A stretch of 64,000 nucleotides of DNA from Pseudomonas sp. R28(2017) (lineage in GTDB: Bacteria; Pseudomonadota; Gammaproteobacteria; Pseudomonadales; Pseudomonadaceae), in NCBI RefSeq assembly GCF_002112505.1, contig NZ_NEHW01000008.1:243760-307759 (forward strand), read 5' to 3'. Of this stretch, positions 10,158-18,968 are shown piece by piece. The translations under genes were made by a program, and so were the position numbers. The notes beneath the pieces are model-generated. The model made no database searches. It worked only from the letters and a program-made list of their open reading frames with translations, and was not told the origin of the DNA. Every line of letters begins with the position of its first letter. Position 1 is the stretch's first letter.

Positions 10158-11411
10158 ATGTTCAGCCGTGATTTGACCATTGCCAAGTACGACGCCGAGC
10201 TCTTCGAAGCCATGCAGCAAGAAGCCCTGCGCCAGGAAGAGCATATCGAGCTGATCGCTTCGGAAAACTACACCAGCCCGGCAGTCATGGAAGCCCAGGG
10301 CTCGGTCCTGACCAACAAGTACGCCGAAGGCTACCCAGGCAAGCGCTACTACGGTGGCTGCGAGTACGTCGACGTGGTCGAGCAACTGGCTATCGACCGC
10401 GCCAAAGAGCTGTTCGGCGCCGACTACGCCAACGTCCAGCCGCACGCTGGCTCGCAAGCCAACGCCGCGGTCTACCTGGCCCTGCTGTCGGCCGGTGACA
10501 CCATCCTGGGCATGAGCCTGGCCCACGGTGGCCACCTGACCCACGGTGCTTCGGTAAGCTCGTCGGGCAAGCTGTACAACGCCATCCAGTACGGCATCGA
10601 CGGCAACGGCCTGATCGACTACGACGAAGTCGAGCGCCTGGCCGTCGAGCACAAGCCGAAGATGATCGTTGCCGGCTTCTCGGCCTACTCGCAGGTCCTG
10701 GACTTCGCCCGCTTCCGCGCCATCGCCGACAAGGTCGGTGCCTACCTGTTCGTCGACATGGCCCACGTTGCCGGCCTGGTTGCCGCTGGCGTGTACCCGA
10801 ACCCGGTACCGTTCGCCGACGTCGTCACCACCACCACCCACAAGACCCTGCGCGGCCCGCGTGGCGGCCTGATCCTCGCTCGCAAGAACGAAGAGATCGA
10901 GAAGAAGCTGAACTCCGCCGTCTTCCCGGGCGCCCAGGGCGGCCCGCTGGAGCACGTGATCGCCGCCAAGGCCATCTGCTTCAAGGAAGCGCTGCAGCCT
11001 GAGTTCAAGGCTTACCAGCAGCAGGTGGTGAAGAACGCCCAGGCCATGGCCGAGGTGTTCATCGAGCGTGGTTTCGACGTGGTTTCCGGCGGCACCCAGA
11101 ACCACCTGTTCCTGCTGTCGCTGATCAAGCAGGAAATCTCCGGTAAAGATGCTGACGCTGCCCTGGGCAAAGCCTTCATCACCGTCAACAAGAACTCGGT
11201 CCCGAACGACCCACGTTCCCCGTTCGTCACCTCGGGCCTGCGTTTCGGCACCCCAGCCGTCACCACCCGTGGTTTCAAGGAAACCGAGTGCCGCGAACTG
11301 GCCGGCTGGATCTGCGACATCCTGGCTGACCTGAACAACGAAGCGGTGATCGACGCCGTACGTGAGAAGGTCAAGGCCATCTGCAAGAAGCTGCCGGTTT
11401 ACGGCAACTGA
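10158..11411 (+). CDS. glyA: serine hydroxymethyltransferase
   Basis: 417 residues, the standard length for bacterial SHMT. It is PLP-dependent and interconverts serine plus tetrahydrofolate with glycine plus 5,10-methylene-tetrahydrofolate. The PLP lysine is K229 in TTTTHKTLRGPRGG. The N-terminal ELIASENYTSPAVMEAQGS and KYAEGYPGKRYYGG motifs are canonical. The start at 10158 has GAGGAC six bases upstream; an in-frame ATG at 10146 lies ahead of that site and is unlikely. Its position directly after morA is the classical Pseudomonas arrangement. It is probably a single-gene unit, ending in a strong terminator. Confidence 0.97.
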   Translation: MFSRDLTIAKYDAELFEAMQQEALRQEEHIELIASENYTSPAVMEAQGSVLTNKYAEGYPGKRYYGGCEYVDVVEQLAIDRAKELFGADYANVQPHAGSQANAAVYLALLSAGDTILGMSLAHGGHLTHGASVSSSGKLYNAIQYGIDGNGLIDYDEVERLAVEHKPKMIVAGFSAYSQVLDFARFRAIADKVGAYLFVDMAHVAGLVAAGVYPNPVPFADVVTTTTHKTLRGPRGGLILARKNEEIEKKLNSAVFPGAQGGPLEHVIAAKAICFKEALQPEFKAYQQQVVKNAQAMAEVFIERGFDVVSGGTQNHLFLLSLIKQEISGKDADAALGKAFITVNKNSVPNDPRSPFVTSGLRFGTPAVTTRGFKETECRELAGWICDILADLNNEAVIDAVREKVKAICKKLPVYGN

Positions 11412-11430
11412 TTGGCGAACGCCTGATGTC

Positions 11431-11460
11431 AAAAAGCCCGGCCTTGTGCCGGGCTTTTTC
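11431..11460 (+). terminator. glyA terminator
   Basis: AAAAAGCCCGGC..GCCGGGCTTTTT hairpin followed by C; a classical intrinsic terminator 20 bp after glyA. Confidence 0.92.
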
Positions 11461-11558
11461 ATGCCTGCCGCCCGGCACCGGAACCGCTTCCGGATGGGCT
11501 GGGCGAACCCGGCCGAATAACCTGCCGCCTCTTTTGGAAAACGAGCAGGAGGCCAGCC

Positions 11559-12152
11559 ATGGCTGACCACGTAGCACTGTCCTTCATCGCCACCTTGCAA
11601 GCCGCTGACGCGCCGATCAATGTGCTGGGCGACATGACCACCGGGCCCGTATCGCTGGTGAGCCCTCACCAAGCGCCGGGATACGCCGTTGAAGGCGCCA
11701 CCACCCTCGGCATGTTGAATGGCACCGAACCAGACTGGCAACACGGCCAGGAGATCGGATTGATCACATTCGAGCAGACCGCCCAGCCCCCGGCGTTGCT
11801 GCTGTACTTTCGCCATACCGAGGCGGGTTACCGCATCTATCTGCGCAGCGGCTCCCATTCGGGCCAAGGCGTTTTCACCACCGGCGATGGCCTGGTGAAC
11901 GTACAGCCGATCGAGGCAAGAGACCCAAGCCTGTGGATGCTGACCGATGCACAGACAGGCGAAGCATTCGACCTGACGCAGCTTGAAGATGGCCGGCGAG
12001 AAGTTCAGCTGAGCAGTGATCAGGGGCACCCCGTGGAGATCCACAACCTGTACCCGGTGGGCGGCTTCCTGGCCTGCTACCCGGCAGCGCGCTTAGGGAC
12101 CCTGAGCCTGATCATTCAGGAGCGCGGTGTCGATTGGCTCAAGCCTGACTGA
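11559..12152 (+). CDS. unknown beta-rich protein
   Basis: 197 residues starting at MADHVALSF, with a good AGGAGG site 10 bases upstream. No signal peptide and no membrane segment. The sequence alternates short strands with turns (GYRIYLRSGSHSGQGVFTTGDGLVNV; SLWMLTDAQTGEAFDLTQL). The pattern is like a beta-trefoil or lectin-like fold, but I do not recognise a family. It stands alone between glyA and a transporter, with its own short leader. Base composition matches the core genome. Confidence 0.75.
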   Translation: MADHVALSFIATLQAADAPINVLGDMTTGPVSLVSPHQAPGYAVEGATTLGMLNGTEPDWQHGQEIGLITFEQTAQPPALLLYFRHTEAGYRIYLRSGSHSGQGVFTTGDGLVNVQPIEARDPSLWMLTDAQTGEAFDLTQLEDGRREVQLSSDQGHPVEIHNLYPVGGFLACYPAARLGTLSLIIQERGVDWLKPD

Positions 12153-12186
12153 TGTTTTTGCTCACCTCCTCAGTACTGACCCAATC

Positions 12187-12240
12187 CTTGTGGGAGCGGG
12201 TTCACCCGCGAAGCAGGCAACGCGGTGCACGCGGGTGAAC
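12187..12240. repeat. REP pair, imperfect
   Basis: GTGGGAGCGGGTTCACCCGCG followed by an opposed GCGGGTGAAC arm; between the unknown beta-rich gene and the transporter gene. Confidence 0.75.
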
Positions 12241-12331
12241 CTGGGGTCCTTCAGGTTCATTCAGATCATGCAGCCCCGGCCGTCACGTATTAACCTGTGC
12301 CCCCCAAGCGCAAACCAACACAGGCCCGGCT

Positions 12332-13285
12332 TTGACCAGAGAGCAACTCGAAACCCAACAGATCCCCATCTACTTCGCTGCCGTTCTCGCAGCCTTGGCC
12401 TTCGGCATGCTGGCCAGCGACACTGCGCAACAGCTGCAAACCCTGGTCACCCCCGCCATCGCCATACTGATGTATGCGATGTTCCTGCAAATCCCCTTCC
12501 TCGACCTGCGCCAGGGCCTGGGCAACCGCCGCTTCATGGCCGCGCTGCTGCTCGCCAACTTCATCCTCGTGCCCTTGCTGGTGTGGGCCATCACCCGGGG
12601 CCTGGCCGACCACCCGGCGATCCTCATCGGCGCCCTGCTGGTGCTGCTTACGCCGTGCATCGACTACGTGGTGGTGTTCACCCACATCGGCAAAGGCGAC
12701 TCGCGCCTGACCCTCGCCGCCACGCCCGTGCTGTTGCTGGTGCAGCTGGTGCTGCTGCCGGTGTACCTGGCACTGATGCTTGGCGACAGCAGTGGCGTCA
12801 CCATCAGCATCGCCCCGTTCGTGGAAGCCTTCGTGCTGCTGATCGTGCTGCCGATGATCCTTGCCGTGCTCACCAGCGCCGGCGCCCGCCGCTCCCGCGC
12901 AGTATCGGCCTGGAACGACGCCTGGGCATGGATGCCAGTACCGGCGATGGCCCTGGTGCTGGTGGCGGTGATCGGGTCGCAGATTGCCGTGGTGCTGCGG
13001 GATTCTGATCGGTTGCTGCCGGTGATTCCGGTGTATGTCGGCTTCATGCTGCTGGCGCCAGTACTCGGCTTTGTCTCGGCACGGCTGATGCGTTTGCCAG
13101 TGAGCGAGGCACGCTCCGTGACCTTCAGCGCCGCGACGCGAAACTCGCTGGTGGTATTGCCGCTGGCGCTGGCGTTGCCCGAGGACCTGCGCGGGCTGGC
13201 GGCGGCTGCCGTAATCACCCAAACGCTGGTGGAATTGCTCAGCGAGTTGATTTACGTCCGAGCCATCCCAGCCCTCATACGATGA
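12332..13285 (+). CDS. bile acid:Na+/arsenite symporter-superfamily permease
   Basis: 317 residues with about ten hydrophobic membrane segments from residue 10 on. The ILMYAMFLQIPF, LLTPCIDYVVVFTHIGKGD and FSAATRNSLVVLPLALALP segments match the BASS/ACR3 superfamily, including the conserved Cys in TPCIDYV that ACR3 arsenite exporters use. There is no arsR, arsC or arsH gene beside it, so arsenite export is not established and another anion is equally possible. The start is TTG at 12332 (MTREQLETQQ); I see no better ATG. A REP-like element follows. Confidence 0.75.
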   Translation: MTREQLETQQIPIYFAAVLAALAFGMLASDTAQQLQTLVTPAIAILMYAMFLQIPFLDLRQGLGNRRFMAALLLANFILVPLLVWAITRGLADHPAILIGALLVLLTPCIDYVVVFTHIGKGDSRLTLAATPVLLLVQLVLLPVYLALMLGDSSGVTISIAPFVEAFVLLIVLPMILAVLTSAGARRSRAVSAWNDAWAWMPVPAMALVLVAVIGSQIAVVLRDSDRLLPVIPVYVGFMLLAPVLGFVSARLMRLPVSEARSVTFSAATRNSLVVLPLALALPEDLRGLAAAAVITQTLVELLSELIYVRAIPALIR

Positions 13286-13303
13286 AGTTAGCAATCACGC
13301 GAT

Positions 13304-13350
13304 CTCTGTAGGAGCGGCCTTGCGTCGCGATGGGCTGCAAAGCAGCCCCA
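13304..13350. repeat. degenerate REP-like element
   Basis: CTGTAGGAGCGGCCTTGCGTCGCGA plus the hairpin GGGCTGCAAAGCAGCCC. Lies between convergent genes and may serve as a terminator for both. Confidence 0.6.
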
Positions 13351-13382
13351 ATATCTCGCCAGCTTGATGCCGCTTCCCCAGT

Positions 13383-14312
13383 TCAAAGCGCTTTCATCTC
13401 CGCAATATCCCGCGCCACCTGGTCCGCAGAGTGATCAAACATCGCCTGCTCCTGGGCATCCAGCGGCAACTCGATCACCCGGGCAATCCCCTCCTCTGCC
13501 AGCACGCATGGAACGCCCATGGCGATATCGCTGCGCCCGTATTCTCCTTCAAGAATCGCAACCGCCGGCAGAATGCGGTTACGCCCATTGGCGATCGCAT
13601 CCACCATCTGCGCAATGGCCACGCCCGGCGCATCGCAGGCACTGCCGAGCTTCTTCAAGCCCAGAATCTCGCCGCCACCTTTACGTGTGCGCTCCACAAT
13701 CTGCTCGATCTGCTCACTGGACAGGAAGTGCGACAGCGGCACCGACCCGATCTGGCAGTAACGCATCAGCGGCACCATGCTGTCGCCATGCCCGCCCAGC
13801 ACCAGCGCCGTGATATCCCGGGCAGAAAACCCGGTCAGCTCGGCAATGAAGCACTTCATGCGCGCGGTATCCAGCACGCCGGCCTGGCCGAATACCCTGC
13901 TGCGTCCCAGCTTGCTGAGCGAACAGGCCCGATAGGTCAGCACATCGACCGGGTTCGACACCACCAGCACCGTCGCTGCCGGCGCATAGCGGTTGATGTC
14001 GTGCATGATGCCGTCGAGGATTGGCAGGTTGATGCTCAGCACGTCTTGCCGCGACTGGCCAGGCTTGCGCGGCACGCCTGCGGTAATCACCACCAGCTCC
14101 GAGCCCTGCAGCATTTCGGCCTTGGCGCCACCCAGCACCTTGGTATCGGAACCTGACTCGACGGCCGCCTGCCAGATGTCTAGCGCCTTGCCCTGGGCCA
14201 GTTCACCCTGCACATCGAGCAACATCAGCTCACGGCAGTACTCTTCCCGGGCAATGATCTGCGCCGCCGCCTCGCCCACGATCCCGGCACCCACGATTGA
14301 TAGCTTGTTCAC
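13383..14312 (-). CDS. mdh: NAD-dependent malate/lactate dehydrogenase family protein
   Basis: 309 residues. The NAD motif is VGAGIVGEAAAQ at the N-terminus. The catalytic His lies in GGHGDSMVPL (about 175). The substrate-discrimination loop GVPRKPGQSRQDVL has Arg at the key position, as in malate dehydrogenases, where lactate enzymes have Gln; so malate/oxaloacetate is the likelier pair. The start is GTG at 14312 with GGGAGG upstream; the frame runs open further to 14423. It is divergent from a GntP-family permease, which suggests the two handle related carboxylic acids. Pseudomonads usually rely on membrane Mqo for malate, so this is an extra enzyme. Confidence 0.85.
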   Translation of the reverse strand: MNKLSIVGAGIVGEAAAQIIAREEYCRELMLLDVQGELAQGKALDIWQAAVESGSDTKVLGGAKAEMLQGSELVVITAGVPRKPGQSRQDVLSINLPILDGIMHDINRYAPAATVLVVSNPVDVLTYRACSLSKLGRSRVFGQAGVLDTARMKCFIAELTGFSARDITALVLGGHGDSMVPLMRYCQIGSVPLSHFLSSEQIEQIVERTRKGGGEILGLKKLGSACDAPGVAIAQMVDAIANGRNRILPAVAILEGEYGRSDIAMGVPCVLAEEGIARVIELPLDAQEQAMFDHSADQVARDIAEMKAL

Positions 14313-14689
14313 CTGACACCTCCCAGCGGCGCGCGCCACCAGGAGCACGCCTGCGTATACAGAGAAGTATTGCCTGCCAAGGCGAAAAGACCATGTGATG
14401 CGACCGCATGCTATTGACAGCATCCCACCGTCGCGGAAATACTTTGTAAAGATTCATATAGATGACCAAATAACAAGGTGAATCGCTCCATGACCGCACT
14501 GCCCAGCCCTACGCGCTTGCCCGGCGCGACACCTCCGTCCGCCAGCCCCATTCCTCCGATGTTCGAAGTTTGCGCATCCAGTCGGCCCTCCGCCCGCGAC
14601 CGATAACGGGTAGCTACTGCCCGCAGCCCCCTGTCATGCCCGCAATGCCTGAGTGCCGCTAACGCGCCAGCCCAACCGAGATTCCCTGA
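14313..14689. promoter_or_regulatory. divergent control region of mdh and the GntP permease
   Basis: A 377-bp gap. Rightward promoter candidate: TTGACA at 14414-14419 and AATACT at 14438-14443 (18-bp spacer). The inverted repeat ATGCG-AC-CGCAT (14398-14409) sits immediately upstream and is a possible operator. A 38-codon ORF with an AAGGTGA site starts at ATG 14490 (MTALPSPTRL, Pro/Ser-rich) and ends before 14610; whether it is translated is unknown. Confidence 0.45.
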
Positions 14690-16075
14690 ATGACTCCCTT
14701 AGATATACAGCTGTTGCTGACCGCACTGGTCAGTGTCCTGGTGCTGGTAGCGCTCATCGTGTCCCGCCTCAAAATGCACCCGCTGCTGGCCTTGCTGGTG
14801 GTGTCCATTGGCGTGGGCTTTGCCACCCGCATGGAACCCGGCAGCATCGTTGCTCACCTGCTCACTGGCGCCGGCAAGACGTTGGGTGCGGTCGGGGTGG
14901 TGATTGCGCTGGGCGCGATGCTGGGCAAGATACTGGCTGACGCTGGCGTCACCGAGCAGGTCGCCGACGTGATCCTCAAGCGCACCTCGGACCGCATGAT
15001 CCCGTGGGCCATGATGCTGGTTGCCTTTGTCATCGGCATTCCGATGTTCTTCGAGGTAGGCCTGGTGATCATGCTGCCGCTGATCTTCAGCGTGGCGCGA
15101 AAGCTGGAAGGCCAGGCTCGCTTCAAGGGCTCGGCGTACGTGTATGTCGGTGTGCCGGTGATTTCGGCGCTTGCCGCCATGCACGGCATGGTACCGCCGC
15201 ACCCTGGCCCGTTGACTGCCATCGCCGTGCTCAAGACCTCGGTCGGGCCCACCATGCTCTATGGCTTCCTTGCGGCTATCCCGGCCATGATCCTGGGCGG
15301 CCCGCTGTATGGCCTGTTCATTGCGCCGCGCATGAGCACGCGGCCGGACCAGGCATTGCTGGACCAATTCACCCTGACTGAAAAAGCCGCCAATCAACCC
15401 CGCCCCGGCGTGTTGATCGGCATGCTGGCCGCGTTGCTGCCGGCGATCCTGATGCTGGTGCACGCCGTCGCCGAGATGGTGCTGCCCAAGGGCAATGCGA
15501 TGCTGGAACTGGCCAGCTTCCTCGGCAACCCGCTGATCGCCATGCTGCTGGGCGTGCTGTTCGCCGGTGCAAGCCTGGTACTGGCGCGCGGCGGCGACGC
15601 CGAACAGCTGCGCGATGCGCTGGGCAAAAGCCTCAAGCCTATCGCCTCGATCATCATGATCATCGCCGGCGGCGGGGCGTTTCAGGAAATGCTGACCAGC
15701 GCCAAGGTGGGCGATGCCATTGTGCACCTGACTCAACAATCGGCCTTCCCTCCGTTGCTGCTGGGGTGGCTGATCGCGATGTTGCTCTCGGTGTCTACCG
15801 GCTCCGCCACCGTGGGTATCGTAGGGGCGGCCGGGTTGCTGGCGCCGCTTGCAGGTGCAGACCCTAGCCTCAACTTGCCGTTGCTGGCCCTGTCCATCGG
15901 TTGCGGTTCGCTGTTCTTCAACTACGCCAACCATGCAGGCTTCTGGATGGTGAAGGAGTCCTTCGGCATGACCATGGGCGAAGCGACCAAAACCATCTCG
16001 GTGGTGCAATCCATCGTGGCGCTGGTCGGGTTGATCGTGGTGTTGATGCTGAATGCGGCGATTACCGTAGGTTGA
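14690..16075 (+). CDS. GntP-family permease (gluconate/organic-acid:H+ symporter)
   Basis: 461 residues with 12 or more hydrophobic segments spanning the inner membrane. The motifs GIPMFFEVGLVIMLPLIF, MHGMVPPHPGPLTAI and LFFNYANHAGFWMVKESF are characteristic of GntP/GntT/IdnT/DsdX permeases. The usual substrates are gluconate, idonate or D-serine. The divergent malate-dehydrogenase-like gene and the absence of gluconate kinase nearby suggest another hydroxy-acid here, which is inference. The downstream convergent LysR gene may regulate it. Confidence 0.88.
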   Translation: MTPLDIQLLLTALVSVLVLVALIVSRLKMHPLLALLVVSIGVGFATRMEPGSIVAHLLTGAGKTLGAVGVVIALGAMLGKILADAGVTEQVADVILKRTSDRMIPWAMMLVAFVIGIPMFFEVGLVIMLPLIFSVARKLEGQARFKGSAYVYVGVPVISALAAMHGMVPPHPGPLTAIAVLKTSVGPTMLYGFLAAIPAMILGGPLYGLFIAPRMSTRPDQALLDQFTLTEKAANQPRPGVLIGMLAALLPAILMLVHAVAEMVLPKGNAMLELASFLGNPLIAMLLGVLFAGASLVLARGGDAEQLRDALGKSLKPIASIIMIIAGGGAFQEMLTSAKVGDAIVHLTQQSAFPPLLLGWLIAMLLSVSTGSATVGIVGAAGLLAPLAGADPSLNLPLLALSIGCGSLFFNYANHAGFWMVKESFGMTMGEATKTISVVQSIVALVGLIVVLMLNAAITVG

Positions 16076-16269
16076 ACCGGACTTAAAAAAGGCGAGCCGG
16101 TTCGCCCGAAATCAGAGAACAAAAGCCGCAAGCGCCGCCGCCCCTGTAGGAGCTGGCTTGTTCTGGTCAAGTTTTGCCGGACACCGATTACGGTGATCAA
16201 GCCCCCTGCTGCCTCGACTTGAAAGACTGGCAAGAGTCGGATGAGAAAGCAGGCTGCGCAACCCATAAC

Positions 16270-17112
16270 CTATGCCAAAAAACCCTGCAACAATCGCCGC
16301 ACATTTTCCACTAGCGCAGACTCCCCCTTACGCGGCGCAAGCAACAAGAACCTGGCTTGCGCCAACACCGGCATGCCAGCCCGGTAAGGCTCCACGCCAT
16401 GCGGTACGGCACTCGCGTTAATGCAGGCTATTCCAAGCCCTGCCCGCAATGCCGACTGCAGCCCCGCCACACCTGAAGTCGAATAAACGATCTCGTATTC
16501 CACCCCGGCGCGCTCCAACACCTGGCAGCTGTACTCCGACAATCCGCACCCGCTGATCGCGAGCAGTGGCAGCGGCTGGTCGGGCTCTGGAACCCAGCCG
16601 GCAGCGGCTACCCATTGCAGTGGCTCCTGCCTCACCTCAAAGGTGTTGGAAGTGGACACGCGCTCGTTAAAACGCATGGTCAAGCCAATGTCCAGGTAGT
16701 CACTTGCCTGATCAATTTCCAGGCTCTTTTTCATAACCACATGAAGTCGCAGCCGTGGATGCCATTCACGTAGTTTTTTCAGTAGCCCAGCAATGTCGTC
16801 GGGGCGGAAGTAATCGGTGATCGCCAGTCGTATCTCCCCTTCGAATTGTTCGCCTCGTACATCGGACAGCGCCCGCTCTCCCAGGGTAAGGAGCTGCCGC
16901 GCATGGCGCACAAGACGCTCACCCGCAGGGGTGGGGCGAACGCCTTGCTTGCCTCGTATGAGCAACTCGACGCCAATGGCATCTTCCAGCTTGCGCAGCT
17001 GTTCGCTGATGGCGGAGGTTGAGCGAAACAGGGCCGGAGCGGCTGCAGAGATACTGCCTGCGTGACAGACCGCCAAGTAGACGTGGAGCTGGGCAAGGTC
17101 GAGGTGGTACAT
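16270..17112 (-). CDS. LysR-family transcriptional regulator
   Basis: 280 residues. The N-terminal winged helix-turn-helix covers residues about 4-62 (LHVYLAVCHAGSISAAAPALFRSTSAISEQLRKLEDAIG); the inducer-binding domain covers residues 90-280 (GEIRLAITDYF, GLGIACINASAVP). It is divergent from the tautomerase gene with a 103-bp shared promoter region, the usual arrangement for a LysR activator of its neighbour. The GntP permease lies convergent to it, so which genes it controls is open. The start MYHLDLAQLH is the first good Met of the helix-turn-helix region. Confidence 0.9.
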   Translation of the reverse strand: MYHLDLAQLHVYLAVCHAGSISAAAPALFRSTSAISEQLRKLEDAIGVELLIRGKQGVRPTPAGERLVRHARQLLTLGERALSDVRGEQFEGEIRLAITDYFRPDDIAGLLKKLREWHPRLRLHVVMKKSLEIDQASDYLDIGLTMRFNERVSTSNTFEVRQEPLQWVAAAGWVPEPDQPLPLLAISGCGLSEYSCQVLERAGVEYEIVYSTSGVAGLQSALRAGLGIACINASAVPHGVEPYRAGMPVLAQARFLLLAPRKGESALVENVRRLLQGFLA

Positions 17113-17215
17113 GCAGGTTCCGGATAAACAGGAAGATGAGCACTGATTTTCCCGCTTTTTAGGAACATGTTCAAAGGCTAAGTTACAGGCACATTCACTG
17201 ACGAGGATGACTCAA

Positions 17216-17605
17216 ATGCCTGGTATCACCCTGACCTTGTCCGGCGCACCGAATGCTGCGTTGGCGTCCGGCCTCAGCCACGAGCTGACTGAACTGACTG
17301 CACGCGTTCTGGACAAGCAGCCATCCCAAACGATGGTGATCGTTCGGTTCGTTGATGCTGGTTTGTGGTTTATCGACAGCGAATCGCTTGAGCGCTTAGG
17401 GCGAAACAGCTTTCGCCTGGAGGTCACGATCACCGACGAAACGACAACTGTGGAGCAGAAACGGCAGTATCAGCGTGAAGCCTATGATTTGCTCTCAGGA
17501 CGCATCGGGAATGTGCACCCTCATTCGAACGTCCACATCATAGACGTGCGCGCTACGGCTTATGGCTATGGCGGGGTGCCGCAAGCTGCAAAGCTATGGG
17601 GCTGA
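17216..17605 (+). CDS. 4-oxalocrotonate tautomerase-superfamily protein
   Basis: 129 residues. The frame also opens at ATG 17207 (MTQMPG), but the second ATG is directly followed by a Pro codon. Tautomerases of this superfamily need an N-terminal proline exposed after Met removal, so I choose 17216 (MPGITLTLSG); GAGG lies eight bases upstream. At about 129 residues it is one of the long, MIF-like or cis-CaaD-like forms rather than the 62-residue 4-OT. Substrate unknown. Divergent from a LysR regulator, which probably controls it. Confidence 0.82.
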   Translation: MPGITLTLSGAPNAALASGLSHELTELTARVLDKQPSQTMVIVRFVDAGLWFIDSESLERLGRNSFRLEVTITDETTTVEQKRQYQREAYDLLSGRIGNVHPHSNVHIIDVRATAYGYGGVPQAAKLWG

Positions 17606-17663
17606 AAGAGGAATCAGGGGCGATTCACAACGCCCCTGAACACCCTGCTGCCCATCTGCTGCC

Positions 17664-18464
17664 TCACAGTTTTTCTGCTACCAGGGCATAACACATGGGT
17701 ACCTGCACCACGCCCTGGGTGTAGACGTCGTACAGATCTTCCCGATTGGAATGCGCGTATTCGTTGAATGCGCGCAGCCTCAACCCCGCGCCCAATACCC
17801 CCATGAGCAGATCGCCCAGGCGGTGGATATGCCAGTAAGACGCCTGCCCGGTTGCCTCGCCCTTGCCCTCGTAAACAATTGCCCCCGTTTCGACCACCGG
17901 CTCGGCCTGGAAGTAGGAACCACTGATGCGCCAGGGGTCGCTGGCTTCGGGATCGAGCATTTCCAGAAACGGATGCGTTTCGTAAATCACCAACACCCCG
18001 CCCGGTTTCAGCGTCCTGGCAACGTGGCTGAAGAACAGACCAAGGTCGGGCATCCAGTTCACAACACCGATAGTGATCAACGCGACATCGAAGCGCGCGT
18101 TGAGCATGGTCGGCAGCGCGTGAATGTCGGCCTCGACGAACTCAGGCGAATACTGGGATCGCTCGGCCAGCTCCTGCGCTTGCTTGAGAAACGCCGAAGA
18201 CTGATCGACACCCACCACTTCCAGTGCGCCAAGGGCAAACAGCGAAAGCACTTCGCGGCCATTGTTGCAGCCCAACTGGATAACCGACTTGCCCGCTACG
18301 CCTACCTGTTGCAAGTGTTCAGTCAGGGTCGAATCCAGGCACGAAAAGCCTTTGTCCGCCACGGCGTCGGTAAGCCGAGCCCACTCAGCGCTGCGCCGGT
18401 GGTGGTCGGCGGAGGCATTCCAGGCGTCACGGTTGCTGGTGATGACATCCTTGTGCGAAACCAT
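17664..18464 (-). CDS. class I SAM-dependent methyltransferase
   Basis: 266 residues. Motif I is VIQLGCNNGREVLSL (about residue 60), the acidic end of strand 2 is VVGVDQSS, and the post-motif LKPGGVLVIYETHPF is typical of class I Rossmann methyltransferases. The start MVSHKDVITSNRDAWN (18464) has GAGG six bases upstream; earlier in-frame ATGs at 18500 and 18476 lack this spacing. The WNASADHHR start resembles small-molecule methyltransferases of the methyltransf_11/25 type. Substrate unknown. It is followed on the right by two small ORFs in the same direction. Confidence 0.85.
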   Translation of the reverse strand: MVSHKDVITSNRDAWNASADHHRRSAEWARLTDAVADKGFSCLDSTLTEHLQQVGVAGKSVIQLGCNNGREVLSLFALGALEVVGVDQSSAFLKQAQELAERSQYSPEFVEADIHALPTMLNARFDVALITIGVVNWMPDLGLFFSHVARTLKPGGVLVIYETHPFLEMLDPEASDPWRISGSYFQAEPVVETGAIVYEGKGEATGQASYWHIHRLGDLLMGVLGAGLRLRAFNEYAHSNREDLYDVYTQGVVQVPMCYALVAEKL

Positions 18465-18543
18465 CTTGAACCTCATCTTTGTTCGCTGAGGTTCTGACAT
18501 TAGCAGCTGCGCCAGCCTTGGGCTGGCGACAGCGTTGCTTTCA

Positions 18544-18774
18544 TTAGTCGACCAGGTGACTAAGTTCGTTGGGATCGATCATCTTCCCGCATTGCTCACT
18601 GGCCAACCGGCTGATGATCCGGATCGCCTGGTGAATACCTGCGGTGTTGCGGAAGCTCAGCTGAGGGTTGTGTTCGCACTCCAGCACTTCATCGTGCTGG
18701 ACCAAGGCTTCGCCGAGCAGTTCGAGGGTCCAGGCGTAGCTTTGGATGGTGGATAAGCGTTCCTGGTCAGTCAT
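18544..18774 (-). CDS. small protein of Pseudomonas accessory cassettes, unknown
   Basis: 76 residues, acidic (MTDQERLSTI), with no membrane segment and mostly helical (SYAWTLELLGEALVQHDEVLEC; GIHQAIRIISRLASEQCG). Its ATG overlaps the stop codon of the upstream 46-codon ORF by eight bases, so translation is probably coupled. Similar small acidic proteins (DUF3077-like) are common in Pseudomonas, but the match here is weak. With the structured leader upstream it forms a compact cassette. Confidence 0.6.
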   Translation of the reverse strand: MTDQERLSTIQSYAWTLELLGEALVQHDEVLECEHNPQLSFRNTAGIHQAIRIISRLASEQCGKMIDPNELSHLVD

Positions 18775-18907
18775 GGGGCACCTGCCTGGGTTGGGAGGTG
18801 GGGCGAGTCAGGTCGCAGATTGGGTAGAAGCGGTGAGGTTTCGGGGCCGGCGCGGGGCGGCGGCGGAGAACGGATGCGAGGATCCTGAACGGATTTCTGG
18901 TGGTCAT
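18767..18907 (-). CDS. 46-aa basic small ORF downstream of a C4-like RNA
   Basis: MTTRNPFRIL, then a run of Arg/Pro/Ala (RRRPAPAPKPH) and a Pro-rich tail; strongly basic. The ATG at 18907 has AAGGAA about eight bases upstream (18915-18920 on the plus strand). The 3' end overlaps the 76-aa gene. The size, the ribosome-binding site and the overlap support translation. Function unknown; by position it matches the short ORF whose translation a C4-type antisense RNA would control. Confidence 0.55.
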   Translation of the reverse strand: MTTRNPFRILASVLRRRPAPAPKPHRFYPICDLTRPTSQPRQVPHD

Positions 18908-18931
18908 GCATGAGTTCCTTTCGTTGTGGAA

Positions 18932-18968
18932 CTGCCACCGCTCGCGGCCAAGCAAGTTTAGGTGGCAG
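18932..18968 (-). promoter_or_regulatory. inverted repeat linking C4-like RNA to the RBS region
   Basis: On the minus strand CTGCCACC (18968-18961) and GGTGGCAG (18939-18932) are perfect 8-bp complements. The second copy is 12 bases ahead of the AAGGAA ribosome-binding site of the 46-aa ORF. In C4 systems the antisense RNA pairs with such a box near the target ribosome-binding site. Confidence 0.55.
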
